Assembly: GCA_944321635.1 (NCBI GenBank)
Contig: CALULY010000013.1
Coordinates: forward strand, 1 to 64,000
Direction of reading: 5' to 3'
Source: an uncultured Bacteroidaceae bacterium
Lineage (GTDB): Bacteria; Bacteroidota; Bacteroidia; Bacteroidales; Bacteroidaceae
Length of the DNA: 64,000 nucleotides
Shown: positions 43,559 to 51,349 of the stretch, piece by piece
How positions within the stretch are numbered: the first letter of the stretch is position 1
How the letters are laid out: each line of letters begins with the position of its first letter
Program-made: the position numbers and the translations under genes
The notes under the pieces: model-generated
Seen by the model: the letters and a program-made list of their open reading frames with translations, nothing else
What the model was told of the DNA's origin: nothing
Database searches by the model: none

Positions 43559-44809
43559 ATGAACATATTAAAGGAACTAAAGAACAAGAACCATCGCCGC
43601 TACCTTGGCGGCTTTGATTTCTTCAGGTACATAGGGCCTGGACTGCTGGTGACAGTCGGCTTCATCGACCCCGGCAACTGGGCATCAAACTTTGCCGCTG
43701 GCTCGGCATTCGGCTATTCGCTGCTCTGGGTAGTGAGCCTCTCGACCGTCATGCTGATTGTCCTGCAACACAACGTGGCCCACCTCGGCATTGTCACCGG
43801 GCTGTGCCTGTCAGAGGCGGCGACACGCTATGCGCCTGCGTGGGTCGCCAAGCCTGTGCTCGGCACTGCGGTCGTAGCATCGGTATCCACGTCGCTGGCT
43901 GAGATTCTCGGCGGCGCGATAGCGTTGGAAATGCTCTTCGACATCCCTATCCCCGCCGGCGCGGTGCTGGTGTCGGTGTTTGCGGGTGTGATGCTGCTGA
44001 CGGGCACTTACAAGCGCATCGAGCGCGCCATCATAGCATTTGTGTCCGTCATCGGGCTTTCGTTCCTCTACGAACTGTTCCTCATCGATGCCGACTGGGT
44101 GACGGCGGCGCGGTCGGCGGCCGTCCCGTCGTTGCCTCAGGGCAGCCTGCCGATAGTGCTGAGCGTTCTCGGGGCGGTGGTCATGCCCCACAACCTTTTC
44201 CTGCACTCAGAGGTGGTGCAGAGCCGTGAGTTCAACAGGCAAGGCGCGGGGCGCATCAAGCGGGCATTGCGATATGAGTTCCTCGACACCCTGCTGTCGA
44301 TGCTCGTGGGCTGGGCGATAAACAGCGCGATGATAGTGCTTGCCGCCGCCACATTCCATGCCGGCGGCACGGCAGTGGATGAGTTGCAGCAGGCGCAGTC
44401 ACTCCTTGAGCCTTTGCTCGGGAGCAACGCCGCCGTGGTCTTTGCCGTGGCATTGCTGATGGCGGGACTTGCCTCGACTGTGACGAGCGGCATGGCGGCA
44501 GGGTCAATCTTTGCCGGCATCTTCGGCGAATCCTACAACATCCGCGACGTGCATTCCCGCCTCGGGGTGCTGTTGTCGCTGGGAGTAGCGTTGGGGACTA
44601 TCTTCCTGATAGGCGACCCATTCAAGGGACTCATCGTGTCGCAGATGGTGCTGAGTTTGCAGCTGCCGTTCACGGTCTTCTTGCAAGTGGGACTGACATC
44701 CTCCCGCAGGGTGATGGGCGACTATGCCAACTCCAGGGCGACGAGTGCAATGCTCTATGCAATAGCCGCCGGCGTGACGGTGTTGAACATCATGCTGCTT
44801 TTCGCCTGA
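43559..44809 (+). CDS. mntH: Nramp-family divalent metal transporter (MntH-like)
   Basis: 416 aa with 11 TM helices. Proton-coupled Mn2+/Fe2+ importer. The TM1 metal site 'DPGNW' is at 37-41 and the TM6 site 'VVMPHNLFLHSEVVQSR' (M-P-H-N) near 205, both intact, so transport of a transition metal rather than Mg2+ is expected. Monocistronic with its own promoter; no Fur- or MntR-like operator could be recognised with confidence. The next gene has its own promoter. Confidence 0.92.
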   Translation: MNILKELKNKNHRRYLGGFDFFRYIGPGLLVTVGFIDPGNWASNFAAGSAFGYSLLWVVSLSTVMLIVLQHNVAHLGIVTGLCLSEAATRYAPAWVAKPVLGTAVVASVSTSLAEILGGAIALEMLFDIPIPAGAVLVSVFAGVMLLTGTYKRIERAIIAFVSVIGLSFLYELFLIDADWVTAARSAAVPSLPQGSLPIVLSVLGAVVMPHNLFLHSEVVQSREFNRQGAGRIKRALRYEFLDTLLSMLVGWAINSAMIVLAAATFHAGGTAVDELQQAQSLLEPLLGSNAAVVFAVALLMAGLASTVTSGMAAGSIFAGIFGESYNIRDVHSRLGVLLSLGVALGTIFLIGDPFKGLIVSQMVLSLQLPFTVFLQVGLTSSRRVMGDYANSRATSAMLYAIAAGVTVLNIMLLFA

Positions 44810-44872
44810 TGCAACCACTTTGCAACACTGGCGCACACTGACCGGGCAAACGGAGCGAGGCGGCGGGCTATA

Positions 44873-44904
44873 TTTGTAACAACACCGCATAAGCATTATA
44901 TTTG
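44873..44904 (+). promoter_or_regulatory. Promoter of trpS
   Basis: TTTG (44873-44876), 20-bp spacer, TATATTTG (44897-44904). The upstream TTTG is itself part of another TATATTTG at 44869-44876, so two overlapping promoters may exist. Leader about 75 nt. Confidence 0.78.
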
Positions 44905-44985
44905 CAACCGCTTCCGCCTGCCCCTGTTGCAAAGTCAGGAGATGGCGGCGGGAAGCAAGTATAAAAGGTATTAAAGCACACATTT

Positions 44986-45975
44986 ATGGAAAAAGTTGTT
45001 AGCGGAATCCGCCCGACAGGCAACCTGCATTTGGGCAATTACTTCGGCGCAGTGAAGAGTTTCTTGCAGATGCAAGACGAGTATGATTGCTTGTTCTTCA
45101 TCGCTGACTGGCATTCGCTGACGACAAGGCCCAAGCCCGAGGACATCGTGAGGAGTGCAAACACCATCCTGGCGGAGTACCTTGCCTGCGGCATAGACCC
45201 TGAGAAAGCCCCGATTTATATCCAAAGCGACGTGAGGGAGGTACTTGAACTCTACCTGTACCTGAACATGAACGCCTATCTCGGCGAGCTTGAGCGCACC
45301 ACGACGTTCAAAGAGAAAGCGCGCAAGCAACCCGACAACGTGAATGCCGGTTTGTTGACCTACCCGACACTGATGGCTGCGGACATTTTGATTCACAAAG
45401 CTGACAAAGTGCCCGTAGGCAAAGACCAGGAGCAAAACATGGAAATGGCGCGACGCTACGCACGGCGGTTCAACACCATCTATGGCGTAGAGTGTTTCAA
45501 AGAGCCAAAATCGTTCTCTCCATCGGACAAACCGGTCAAAATCCCAGGCCTTGACGGCTCGGGCAAAATGGGGAAGTCTGAAGGCAATTGCATCTACCTC
45601 ATCGACGATGCGGCGACAATCCGCAAAAAGGTGATGAAAGCCGTCACCGACGCAGGACCTACCGCCCCGGACAGTGAGAAGCCAGAGGTGATACAAAACC
45701 TCTTCACGCTGATGGAAGCAGTGTCGCCACGTGAGACCTACGACTACTTCAACGAGAAGTGGAACGATTGCTCCATCCGCTACGGCGACATGAAGAAGCA
45801 GCTCGCCGAAGACATCGTTGCAACGACTGCCCCAATCCGTGAACGCATAATGCAATACCTCTCCGACACCGACCGTCTTGCCAAAATCGCGGCGGCTGGA
45901 GCGGAAAGAGCAAGGGAGAGCGCATCAAAAACTATCGAAGAGGTGCGCCAAATCATCGGGTTCAGGCCACGGTGA
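44986..45975 (+). CDS. trpS: Tryptophanyl-tRNA synthetase
   Basis: 329 aa class I synthetase charging tRNA-Trp. The HIGH-equivalent 'PTGNLHLGNYFGA' lies at about 11-23 and the KMSKS-equivalent 'GSGKMGKSEGN' near 190-200. The family-typical 'FIADWHSLTT' and 'ADILIHKADKVPVGKDQ' are present. The start at 44986 (MEKVVSGIRPTG) gives the usual N-terminus. It is followed 30 bp later by the DedA gene and may be cotranscribed. Confidence 0.98.
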   Translation: MEKVVSGIRPTGNLHLGNYFGAVKSFLQMQDEYDCLFFIADWHSLTTRPKPEDIVRSANTILAEYLACGIDPEKAPIYIQSDVREVLELYLYLNMNAYLGELERTTTFKEKARKQPDNVNAGLLTYPTLMAADILIHKADKVPVGKDQEQNMEMARRYARRFNTIYGVECFKEPKSFSPSDKPVKIPGLDGSGKMGKSEGNCIYLIDDAATIRKKVMKAVTDAGPTAPDSEKPEVIQNLFTLMEAVSPRETYDYFNEKWNDCSIRYGDMKKQLAEDIVATTAPIRERIMQYLSDTDRLAKIAAAGAERARESASKTIEEVRQIIGFRPR

Positions 45976-46005
45976 TGCCCGATTTGTAGAACCAAAACTT
46001 AGACA

Positions 46006-46635
46006 ATGGAAGATGTCTCATTTATCCAATGGTGTTTGGATAACCTGAATTACTGGACGATAACCTTGTTGATGGCGATAGAAAGTTCGTTCATCCCGTT
46101 CCCCTCGGAGATTGTCGTCCCGCCAGCAGCCTACAAAGCCTACCACGGGGAACTTAACATTTACCTCGTAGTCCTCTTCGCGACCATCGGGGCGGAGATT
46201 GGCGCGCTGGTCAACTACTACCTCGCCAAATACCTCGGGCGGCCTATCGTCTACAAATTCGCCGAGAGCCGCGTCGGGAGGATGTGCCTGCTGAACGCCA
46301 AGAAAGTGGAAAAGGCTGAGGACTATTTCAAGCAGCACGGCGCGATGTCAACCTTCATCGGCCGCCTCGTGCCAGCTGTCAGGCAACTCATCTCCATCCC
46401 GGCAGGACTTGCCAATATGCATCTGGGCAAATTCATGCTTTACACTGCCCTCGGCGCAGGGGCTTGGAACATAATCCTCGCATTGCTCGGCTACTTCATC
46501 GGCTCGGCACTGCCAAGAGAGGAGTTTGACGCGATGGTGAACGAGTGGAGCCACACGATAGGCATCGTATTCATCGCAATATTCGCCCTGGTCATAGCCT
46601 ACTGGATATACCAAGGATTCAAGAAAAACAATTAA
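46006..46635 (+). CDS. DedA-family membrane protein
   Basis: 209 aa inner membrane protein. DedA/VTT proteins recycle undecaprenyl phosphate or phospholipids across the membrane. Family residues are visible in 'SSFIPFPSEIVVPPAAYKA' (acidic-Pro-Ser-Glu) and 'FIGRLVPAVRQLISIPAGLA' (Arg-x2-Pro-x2-Arg). About five hydrophobic segments. It lies between trpS and the CorC-like gene, which begins six bases after its stop, so the latter two are coupled. The substrate lipid cannot be told from sequence. Confidence 0.92.
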   Translation: MEDVSFIQWCLDNLNYWTITLLMAIESSFIPFPSEIVVPPAAYKAYHGELNIYLVVLFATIGAEIGALVNYYLAKYLGRPIVYKFAESRVGRMCLLNAKKVEKAEDYFKQHGAMSTFIGRLVPAVRQLISIPAGLANMHLGKFMLYTALGAGAWNIILALLGYFIGSALPREEFDAMVNEWSHTIGIVFIAIFALVIAYWIYQGFKKNN

Positions 46636-46641
46636 CACAAC

Positions 46642-47937
46642 ATGGACGACCTACTGATCATCATCTTTCTCATACTGCTCAATGGCGTTTTCTCAATGTC
46701 CGAGATCGCCATGATCTCCGCCCGCAAGACCAAGCTGGCCGCAGAGGCCAAGAGCGGGAAACGCTCGGCCATCCGCGCTCTCAAGCTGCAAGACAACTCG
46801 GAACGATTCCTGTCAACGATACAAATTGGCATCACTCTCATCGGCATCCTCACAGGTATGTACTCGGGAGACCAATTGGCACGCGACCTGGCATTGTTCC
46901 TCGAAGGCTTCGGGGTCTCAGCTGCATGGTCGGACGAATTGTCGAAACTCGTCATAATAATCATCGTCACCTACCTCTCCATCGTCATTGGCGAGCTCGT
47001 GCCCAAGAAGATAGGGCTCAACATGGGCTACAAAGCCGCAATGGTCATCGCAACCCCCATGTACGTGCTCTCACTCATTGCCATGCCTTTTGTCTGGGTG
47101 CTTGAGAAAAGCACCAAGCTCATCTCATCGTTCCTCGGCATAAACAAACAGGAAAATCAAGTGACAGAGGATGAGATAAAGTCAATGGTGCGCGAAGGCA
47201 CTGAGACAGGAGAGGTGCAAGAAGTGGAGCAAGACATCATAGAGCGTGTGCTCGTCCTCGGAGACCAGGATGTCGAGTCGATAATGACCCACCGCAAGGA
47301 CGTGAAATTCCTCGACATCGACATGGATGCCGACGAGGTGAAGGCCGTGATGGATGAACAAATCTATGACGCATACCCCGTCATGGACGGCAAGAGCGAC
47401 GACATCTGCGGCGTGGTGTCGCTCAAAGAACTCATCAAGGGGCTGTGGAAACCGGATTTCAACCTGCGCTCCATCCTACATGAGCCAGTGTTCTACCCCG
47501 AATCAATGACCGTCTACAAGGCATTGGAGGACATGAAGAACAGGAAAATCAGCCGTGCTTTCATCTGCGATGAGTTTGGCAGCATGACAGGTGTAGTGAC
47601 ACTCAAGGACATACTCGAAGGTCTCGTCGGCACCATACAGGAAAAAGGCACAGTGCCCATGATAGTCAAACGCCCTGGCACAAACGACTGGTTTGTCGAG
47701 GGACAATGCCCGTTCTACGACTTCCTCGAGTTCTTCGAGCACGAGGATTTGTTTGAGCCGAATTCCTACAACACCATTTCCGGACTGATGATTGAAATCC
47801 TGGGACACATCCCGTCAGAGGGTGAAAGCATCGACTGGCACGACTTCCACATCGAAGTGGTTGACATGGATGGCAACCGCATCGACAAGCTGTTGGTCAC
47901 GCCTCCTAGCAGCCAGACGGAAGAGAAACCACAATAA
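46642..47937 (+). CDS. CNNM/CorC-family transporter (hemolysin family)
   Basis: 431 aa. Residues 1-140 form the DUF21/CNNM membrane domain ('GVFSMSEIAMISARKTKLAA', 'VIGELVPKKIGLNMGYKA'), residues about 195-320 two CBS domains ('VESIMTHRKDVKFLDID', 'AFICDEFGSMTGVVTLKDIL'), and residues 345-425 the CorC_HlyC domain ('GLMIEILGHIPSEGESIDW'). CNNM/CorC proteins are implicated in Mg2+ or Na+ efflux; the 'hemolysin' name is historical. It starts six bases after the dedA-like gene. Confidence 0.93.
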   Translation: MDDLLIIIFLILLNGVFSMSEIAMISARKTKLAAEAKSGKRSAIRALKLQDNSERFLSTIQIGITLIGILTGMYSGDQLARDLALFLEGFGVSAAWSDELSKLVIIIIVTYLSIVIGELVPKKIGLNMGYKAAMVIATPMYVLSLIAMPFVWVLEKSTKLISSFLGINKQENQVTEDEIKSMVREGTETGEVQEVEQDIIERVLVLGDQDVESIMTHRKDVKFLDIDMDADEVKAVMDEQIYDAYPVMDGKSDDICGVVSLKELIKGLWKPDFNLRSILHEPVFYPESMTVYKALEDMKNRKISRAFICDEFGSMTGVVTLKDILEGLVGTIQEKGTVPMIVKRPGTNDWFVEGQCPFYDFLEFFEHEDLFEPNSYNTISGLMIEILGHIPSEGESIDWHDFHIEVVDMDGNRIDKLLVTPPSSQTEEKPQ

Positions 47938-48215
47938 GCCAGGTACACCCACCTACACCGCCGCACATAGGCGGCATTCGGCTCCACACATAAGCGTCTG
48001 CGCACCAAGACCACAAGGGCGGCGGACGCTTGCTTTGTCATAGTACGGCTGCACAAAACGAACATTATGGCACACAAACAGCACAGCCTTGCCGCACTTG
48101 GACTGACAGTGCTTGGGACAAACACCGTGTAGGACTAAATCAATAATGAAATGACATGGCATGAAAAACGCCCCCTGACCAAGGGAGCATCACAAAGCAT
48201 TGGGACAACTGCGGC
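47938..48215. other. Gene-free stretch with possible RNA structure
   Basis: 278 bp between convergent genes. It contains stems such as CCGCC(gcacata)GGCGG near 47958 and GCGTC...GACGC (47995-48030). A 21-codon frame starts at ATG 48067. None is convincing as a gene or terminator, since no T tract follows. I have no firm identification. Confidence 0.3.
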
Positions 48216-48719
48216 TCAATGCACCACGCCGTCAAAGGCATTATCAGGCAAAGCGGACGACATGGTGAATGTTATGTCACTTTGCGCCGTCTCTTTTTCA
48301 GAAAACAGGAAGAGCCTCAACTGTGGAGATGTCGCCCTGTGATCTTTGACCACAGCCTCAATGGTCAAATCAACGGAAGTCGTCCCGTCACGAAACGTCA
48401 CCGTGCAATCTTCATCAGACGATGTCGTGTGATCGCTACCTACATAATTTGTCGTGGCAGGATCTATTTTGCTTATGGCAAGATGGAATGCCCCTACCCC
48501 TTCAAGCTTGCAACTAAAACTGTTCAAATCCTTTTTGTTTGATTGCAGATTGAGAAAGACAAACACGGTATCGCCGACATGGAGATTATCAACAGACGAA
48601 TTGCCTTCTGGACTGATCTGGATGCCAACAACGGTTATCTCAGGCATCTCGTTATCGTCCTTGGAGCAACTGGCAAGGGTCGTCAAAAGGAATATAATAG
48701 CTGTCGCAATGAGCTTCAT
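48216..48719 (-). CDS. Small lipoprotein, unknown function
   Basis: 167 aa from ATG 48719 (MKLIATAIIFLLTTLASCSK): a signal peptide with lipobox 'TLASC' (Cys18). The remainder is a single beta-rich domain ('VGIQISPEGNSSVDNLHVGD', 'TFRDGTTSVDLTIEAVV') like small Ig-fold Bacteroidales lipoproteins. The upstream frame extension is not coding: a consensus promoter lies 18 bp before this ATG. Monocistronic and convergent with the CorC-like gene. No family recognised. Confidence 0.78.
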   Translation of the reverse strand: MKLIATAIIFLLTTLASCSKDDNEMPEITVVGIQISPEGNSSVDNLHVGDTVFVFLNLQSNKKDLNSFSCKLEGVGAFHLAISKIDPATTNYVGSDHTTSSDEDCTVTFRDGTTSVDLTIEAVVKDHRATSPQLRLFLFSEKETAQSDITFTMSSALPDNAFDGVVH

Positions 48720-48736
48720 CTTTACAATTTTTATTG

Positions 48737-48766
48737 CAAATGTAGGCATTAAAGCGACAAATGCAA
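48737..48766 (-). promoter_or_regulatory. Promoter of the small lipoprotein gene
   Basis: Minus strand TTG (48766-48764), 19-bp spacer, TACATTTG (48744-48737); leader about 11 nt. Confidence 0.75.
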
Positions 48767-48790
48767 CAGTAATAGTACAAATAGGACAAG

Positions 48791-48820
48791 TTGCAGGTTG
48801 AAGGGAGTTTAGTAATTTTG
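48791..48820 (+). promoter_or_regulatory. Promoter of the HAD hydrolase operon
   Basis: TTG (48791-48793), 19-bp spacer, TAATTTTG (48813-48820); leader about 23 nt. It lies back to back with the lipoprotein promoter. Confidence 0.75.
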
Positions 48821-48849
48821 CAGCAATCACGACAAAAAGACAAGGACAA

Positions 48850-49599
48850 ATGGACGGGATGGACAAAATCGCCAAGGCCATAGAAGATTATCTCGCGAGA
48901 ACCGGCTATGCGGCATTGGACTTGCGCTGTGCACTGTTTGACATGGATGGTGTGTTGTTTGACTCCATGCCCCGCCACGCCGCATCATGGGTACAGGTGA
49001 TGGCCGAAAACGACATCGAGTTCACCGAGCAAGATGCCTACATGAACGAGGGCCGCACAGGAGCATCCACCATCAAAATGGCAATGGCAAGATGCGGAAG
49101 GCCTGTGGCAACGGACGAGGAAGTTAAAAGGATCTATGCAAGCAAGTGCAACCTATTCAATGCCATGGGCGAAACACCTACAATCGCCGGCGCGGACAGG
49201 CTGGCACAGACAATGAGGGAGGCAGGACTTGCCCTGTCGATAGTGACCGGATCGACGCAGCACTCATTGCTGCAAAGGATAGAGACTGCCTACCCTGGGC
49301 TTTTCGAGCTTGACAAGATTGTTACCGCCCTTGATGTCAAGCATGGCAAGCCAGATCCTGAGCCTTACATGATGGGACAAAGGAAGATGGGTGCAATGCC
49401 ATGGCAGACACTCGTTGTCGAAAACGCCCCGCTCGGGGTGGAGGCAGGCAACGCGTCAGGTGCATTCACAGTCGCCATCAACACAGGACCACTGGATGAC
49501 AAGGTGCTCACCGACAGCGGGGCAGACCTGCTGTTTGCGACAATGGACGAATTCCGCACAGCATTGCCAGAATTGACAAGATTGACAAGGAGAAATTGA
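48850..49599 (+). CDS. HAD-superfamily hydrolase (beta-phosphoglucomutase/phosphatase-like)
   Basis: 249 aa. HAD motif I 'FDMDGVLFDSMP' has the nucleophile Asp31 and Asp33; motif II 'LSIVTGSTQ' and motif III/IV 'KHGKPDPEPYMMG' plus 'VVENAPLGVEAGNASG' complete the active site. The cap is inserted after motif I (subclass I), as in phosphoglycolate phosphatase and beta-phosphoglucomutase. The substrate is not predictable. Start ATG 48850. The next gene begins eight bases after the stop, so they share a transcript. Confidence 0.9.
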   Translation: MDGMDKIAKAIEDYLARTGYAALDLRCALFDMDGVLFDSMPRHAASWVQVMAENDIEFTEQDAYMNEGRTGASTIKMAMARCGRPVATDEEVKRIYASKCNLFNAMGETPTIAGADRLAQTMREAGLALSIVTGSTQHSLLQRIETAYPGLFELDKIVTALDVKHGKPDPEPYMMGQRKMGAMPWQTLVVENAPLGVEAGNASGAFTVAINTGPLDDKVLTDSGADLLFATMDEFRTALPELTRLTRRN

Positions 49600-49607
49600 A
49601 ACACGAT

Positions 49608-50108
49608 ATGGAGACGACAGATCAGATGACCAGCCGCGCAGACCGCGCGGAAGAACTTTTCAGACGCGGGTGCAACTGTTCGCAGTCGGTATTCGCAGCA
49701 TTTGCAGACCTCTACGGATTTGATTTCGAGACAGCAATGAGGGTTTCGGCCTCTTTCGGGGCAGGCATAGGCCGTATGCGGGAGACCTGCGGGGCGGCTT
49801 GCGGGCTGTTCATGCTCGCGGGGCTATACGACAGCGCAACAACACCAGAGGACAGGGAGGCTAAGAACAGGAACTACAAGCTTGTGCAGGAACTTGCAGA
49901 AAAATTCAAGGAACGCAACGGCCATCTGAAATGCTCGCTCATGCTCGGCGCACTTGCCGGGAAAGACACAAGCCCAGTTGCCCAAGAACGCACGGATGAA
50001 TACTACAAGAAACGTCCCTGCCCCCACATCGTGCATGAAGCAGCTGCAATCTGGGAAGAATTCCTCCTTGAAAACGGTTTGACACGCGACCCGCTGAAAC
50101 AAAAATGA
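49608..50108 (+). CDS. C_GCAxxG_C_C family protein
   Basis: 166 aa from ATG 49608 (METTDQMTSRADRAE). The family signature is complete: 'RRGCNCSQSVFAAFAD' (Cys), 'FGAGIGRMRETCGAACGLFM' (G-x-G...C-G-A-x-x-G), and Cys residues in 'LKCSLMLG' and 'KKRPCPHIVHEAA'. These proteins are thought to bind a metal or redox cofactor; function is unproven. A purine-rich AAGGAGAAA just upstream could help initiation. Cotranscribed with the HAD hydrolase. Confidence 0.9.
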   Translation: METTDQMTSRADRAEELFRRGCNCSQSVFAAFADLYGFDFETAMRVSASFGAGIGRMRETCGAACGLFMLAGLYDSATTPEDREAKNRNYKLVQELAEKFKERNGHLKCSLMLGALAGKDTSPVAQERTDEYYKKRPCPHIVHEAAAIWEEFLLENGLTRDPLKQK

Positions 50109-50168
50109 AGCAAAATGCTGTGGCTAAGCGTGGAAACGGTGGGAGAATAGTAAAATAATTTGGTTGGA

Positions 50169-50202
50169 TTTGTTCCTCCTATAAAATAATTTAATACTTT
50201 TG
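50169..50202 (+). promoter_or_regulatory. Promoter of the winged-helix gene
   Basis: TTTG (50169-50172), 22-bp spacer, TACTTTTG (50195-50202); leader about 19 nt. Confidence 0.6.
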
Positions 50203-50227
50203 CGGCGACAAACTCAATACAAACGTT

Positions 50228-50431
50228 ATGTTACAAGAAAAAGCAGGATTGAACGCAGGACAAATTTGGAACGCGCTCAGCGAGAAAGGTTCTTTGACGA
50301 CAAAAGAGCTGAAGAAAGCAACGAAATTCACAGACAAAGATTTGTACTTAGGTCTCGGCTGGCTCTTGCGCGAGGACAAAATCGCGGCAGAGCAAGTTGA
50401 TGAGAAAGAATACAAAATCAGCCTGAAGTAA
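50228..50431 (+). CDS. Small winged-helix domain protein
   Basis: 67 aa, a single winged helix-turn-helix: 'NAGQIWNALSEKGSLTTKEL' (helices 1-2), 'KKATKFTDKDLYLGLGWLLR' (recognition helix region) and the wing 'KIAAEQVDEKEYKISL'. Such short Bacteroidota proteins (the DUF10-like or 'winged helix-turn-helix domain-containing' group) are abundant, and their DNA targets are unknown to me. Monocistronic, with its own promoter and terminator, which suggests high expression. It could be a nucleoid-type protein; that is inference. Confidence 0.88.
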   Translation: MLQEKAGLNAGQIWNALSEKGSLTTKELKKATKFTDKDLYLGLGWLLREDKIAAEQVDEKEYKISLK

Positions 50432-50462
50432 ACCACGGCATCCACGCCACGGCACATCATTA

Positions 50463-50509
50463 AGATTGCATAATCCCCAAACGACGGGATGGTGCAGTCT
50501 TTTGTTTTT
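50463..50509 (+). terminator. Terminator of the winged-helix gene
   Basis: AAGATTGCA... pairs with ...TGCAGTCTT (one mismatch), followed by TTGTTTTT. ATCCC and GGGAT extend the stem inward. Confidence 0.8.
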
Positions 50510-50535
50510 CATGGCGCAACATTTCCATGCAAAAG

Positions 50536-50567
50536 TTTGCAGCATAGGGCTGTAATGTTTACTTTTG
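50536..50567 (+). promoter_or_regulatory. Promoter of the rpmB operon
   Basis: TTTG (50536-50539), 20-bp spacer, TACTTTTG (50560-50567). A near-consensus strong promoter, with a leader of about 34 nt. Confidence 0.82.
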
Positions 50568-50607
50568 CACCGCATTTTATACAACCAACAATTAAAAGTA
50601 GATAGAA

Positions 50608-50868
50608 ATGTCGAGAATTTGTCAAATTACAGGTAAGAAAGCCATGGTGGGCAACAACGTCTCACACTCAAACAGGAGGACGAAGAGACGCTTCAATGTC
50701 AACCTGTTGACCAAGAAGTTCTATTACGCAGAAGAAGACTGCTGGATTCAACTCCGCCTCAGCGCGGCAGGTCTCAGGAAGATTGACAAAGTGGGATTGC
50801 ACAAAGCGCTTGTCGATGCAGTTGACAAGGGCTACTGCGATTGGAGAAAAATTAAAGTAGTAGGCTAA
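50608..50868 (+). CDS. rpmB: 50S ribosomal protein L28
   Basis: 86 aa. '[20 protein letters not shown]' followed by '[19 protein letters not shown]' is the L28 signature. One Cys at position 5 remains, but the second Cys of zinc-binding L28 is missing (ITGKK), so this is the zinc-free form. First gene of rpmB-rpmG-DUF4295, the standard Bacteroidota arrangement. Confidence 0.98.
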   Translation: MSRICQITGKKAMVGNNVSHSNRRTKRRFNVNLLTKKFYYAEEDCWIQLRLSAAGLRKIDKVGLHKALVDAVDKGYCDWRKIKVVG

Positions 50869-50870
50869 TC

Positions 50871-50879
50871 AAAGGAGGT
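50871..50879 (+). promoter_or_regulatory. Perfect Shine-Dalgarno before rpmG
   Basis: AAAGGAGGT, seven bases before the rpmG ATG at 50887. Such full complementarity to the 16S tail is rare in Bacteroidota and decides this start over the in-frame GTG at 50878. Confidence 0.8.
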
Positions 50880-50886
50880 GTTAACA

Positions 50887-51075
50887 ATGGCAAAGAAAGC
50901 TAAAGGAAACAGAGTTCAAGTTATTTTGGAATGCACGGAGCACAAGGCCAGCGGAATGCCGGGGACTTCTCGCTACATCACAACCAAAAACAAGAAGAAC
51001 ACGCCGGAAAGGCTTGAGCTAAAGAAGTACAATCCTATCTTGCGTCGCATGACTATTCACAAAGAAATAAAATAA
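50887..51075 (+). CDS. rpmG: 50S ribosomal protein L33
   Basis: 62 aa from ATG 50887 ([20 protein letters not shown]). The L33 features '[20 protein letters not shown]' and '[12 protein letters not shown]' are present; the CxxC pairs of zinc-binding L33 are absent (only one Cys), matching the zinc-free form, as with L28 next door. Translation start is supported by a perfect Shine-Dalgarno. Confidence 0.98.
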   Translation: MAKKAKGNRVQVILECTEHKASGMPGTSRYITTKNKKNTPERLELKKYNPILRRMTIHKEIK

Positions 51076-51083
51076 ATTGAGAT

Positions 51084-51242
51084 ATGGCAAAGAAAGCGGT
51101 AGCAACACTACAAGAAGGTAAGACCGATGGACGTTCCTATTCCAAAGTGATAAGGATGGTCAAATCTCCCAAGACAGGTGCTTACGTGTTTGACGAGAAA
51201 ATGGTTCCCAACGAAAAGGTTGACGAATTCTTCAAGAAATAA
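51084..51242 (+). CDS. DUF4295 small basic protein
   Basis: 52 aa from ATG 51084 (MAKKAVATLQEGKTDGRSYS) to TAA at 51240-51242, nine bases after rpmG. It is Lys-rich, without a hydrophobic segment, and ends 'DEFFKK'. DUF4295 is a Bacteroidota-specific family always found after rpmG; it may be a ribosome-associated protein. It is easily missed because of its size. A terminator follows. Confidence 0.95.
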   Translation: MAKKAVATLQEGKTDGRSYSKVIRMVKSPKTGAYVFDEKMVPNEKVDEFFKK

Positions 51243-51268
51243 CACTCCAAGCGATAAACAAGCTGAAG

Positions 51269-51309
51269 TCCCCTTGTGCTGGAAAAACCAAGCATAAGGG
51301 GATTTTTGT
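51269..51309 (+). terminator. Terminator of the rpmB operon
   Basis: TCCCCTTGTGCT pairs with AGCATAAGGGGA (one mismatch) across a 9-nt loop, followed by TTTTTG. Confidence 0.9.
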
Positions 51310-51322
51310 TTCCTAATATTCT

Positions 51323-51330
51323 TATCTTTG
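51323..51330 (+). promoter_or_regulatory. -7 box of ftsY
   Basis: TATCTTTG, 20 bp before the ftsY ATG; the nearest upstream TTTTTG is 15 bp away. Confidence 0.5.
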
Positions 51331-51349
51331 TCAAAGCAATACATACATC

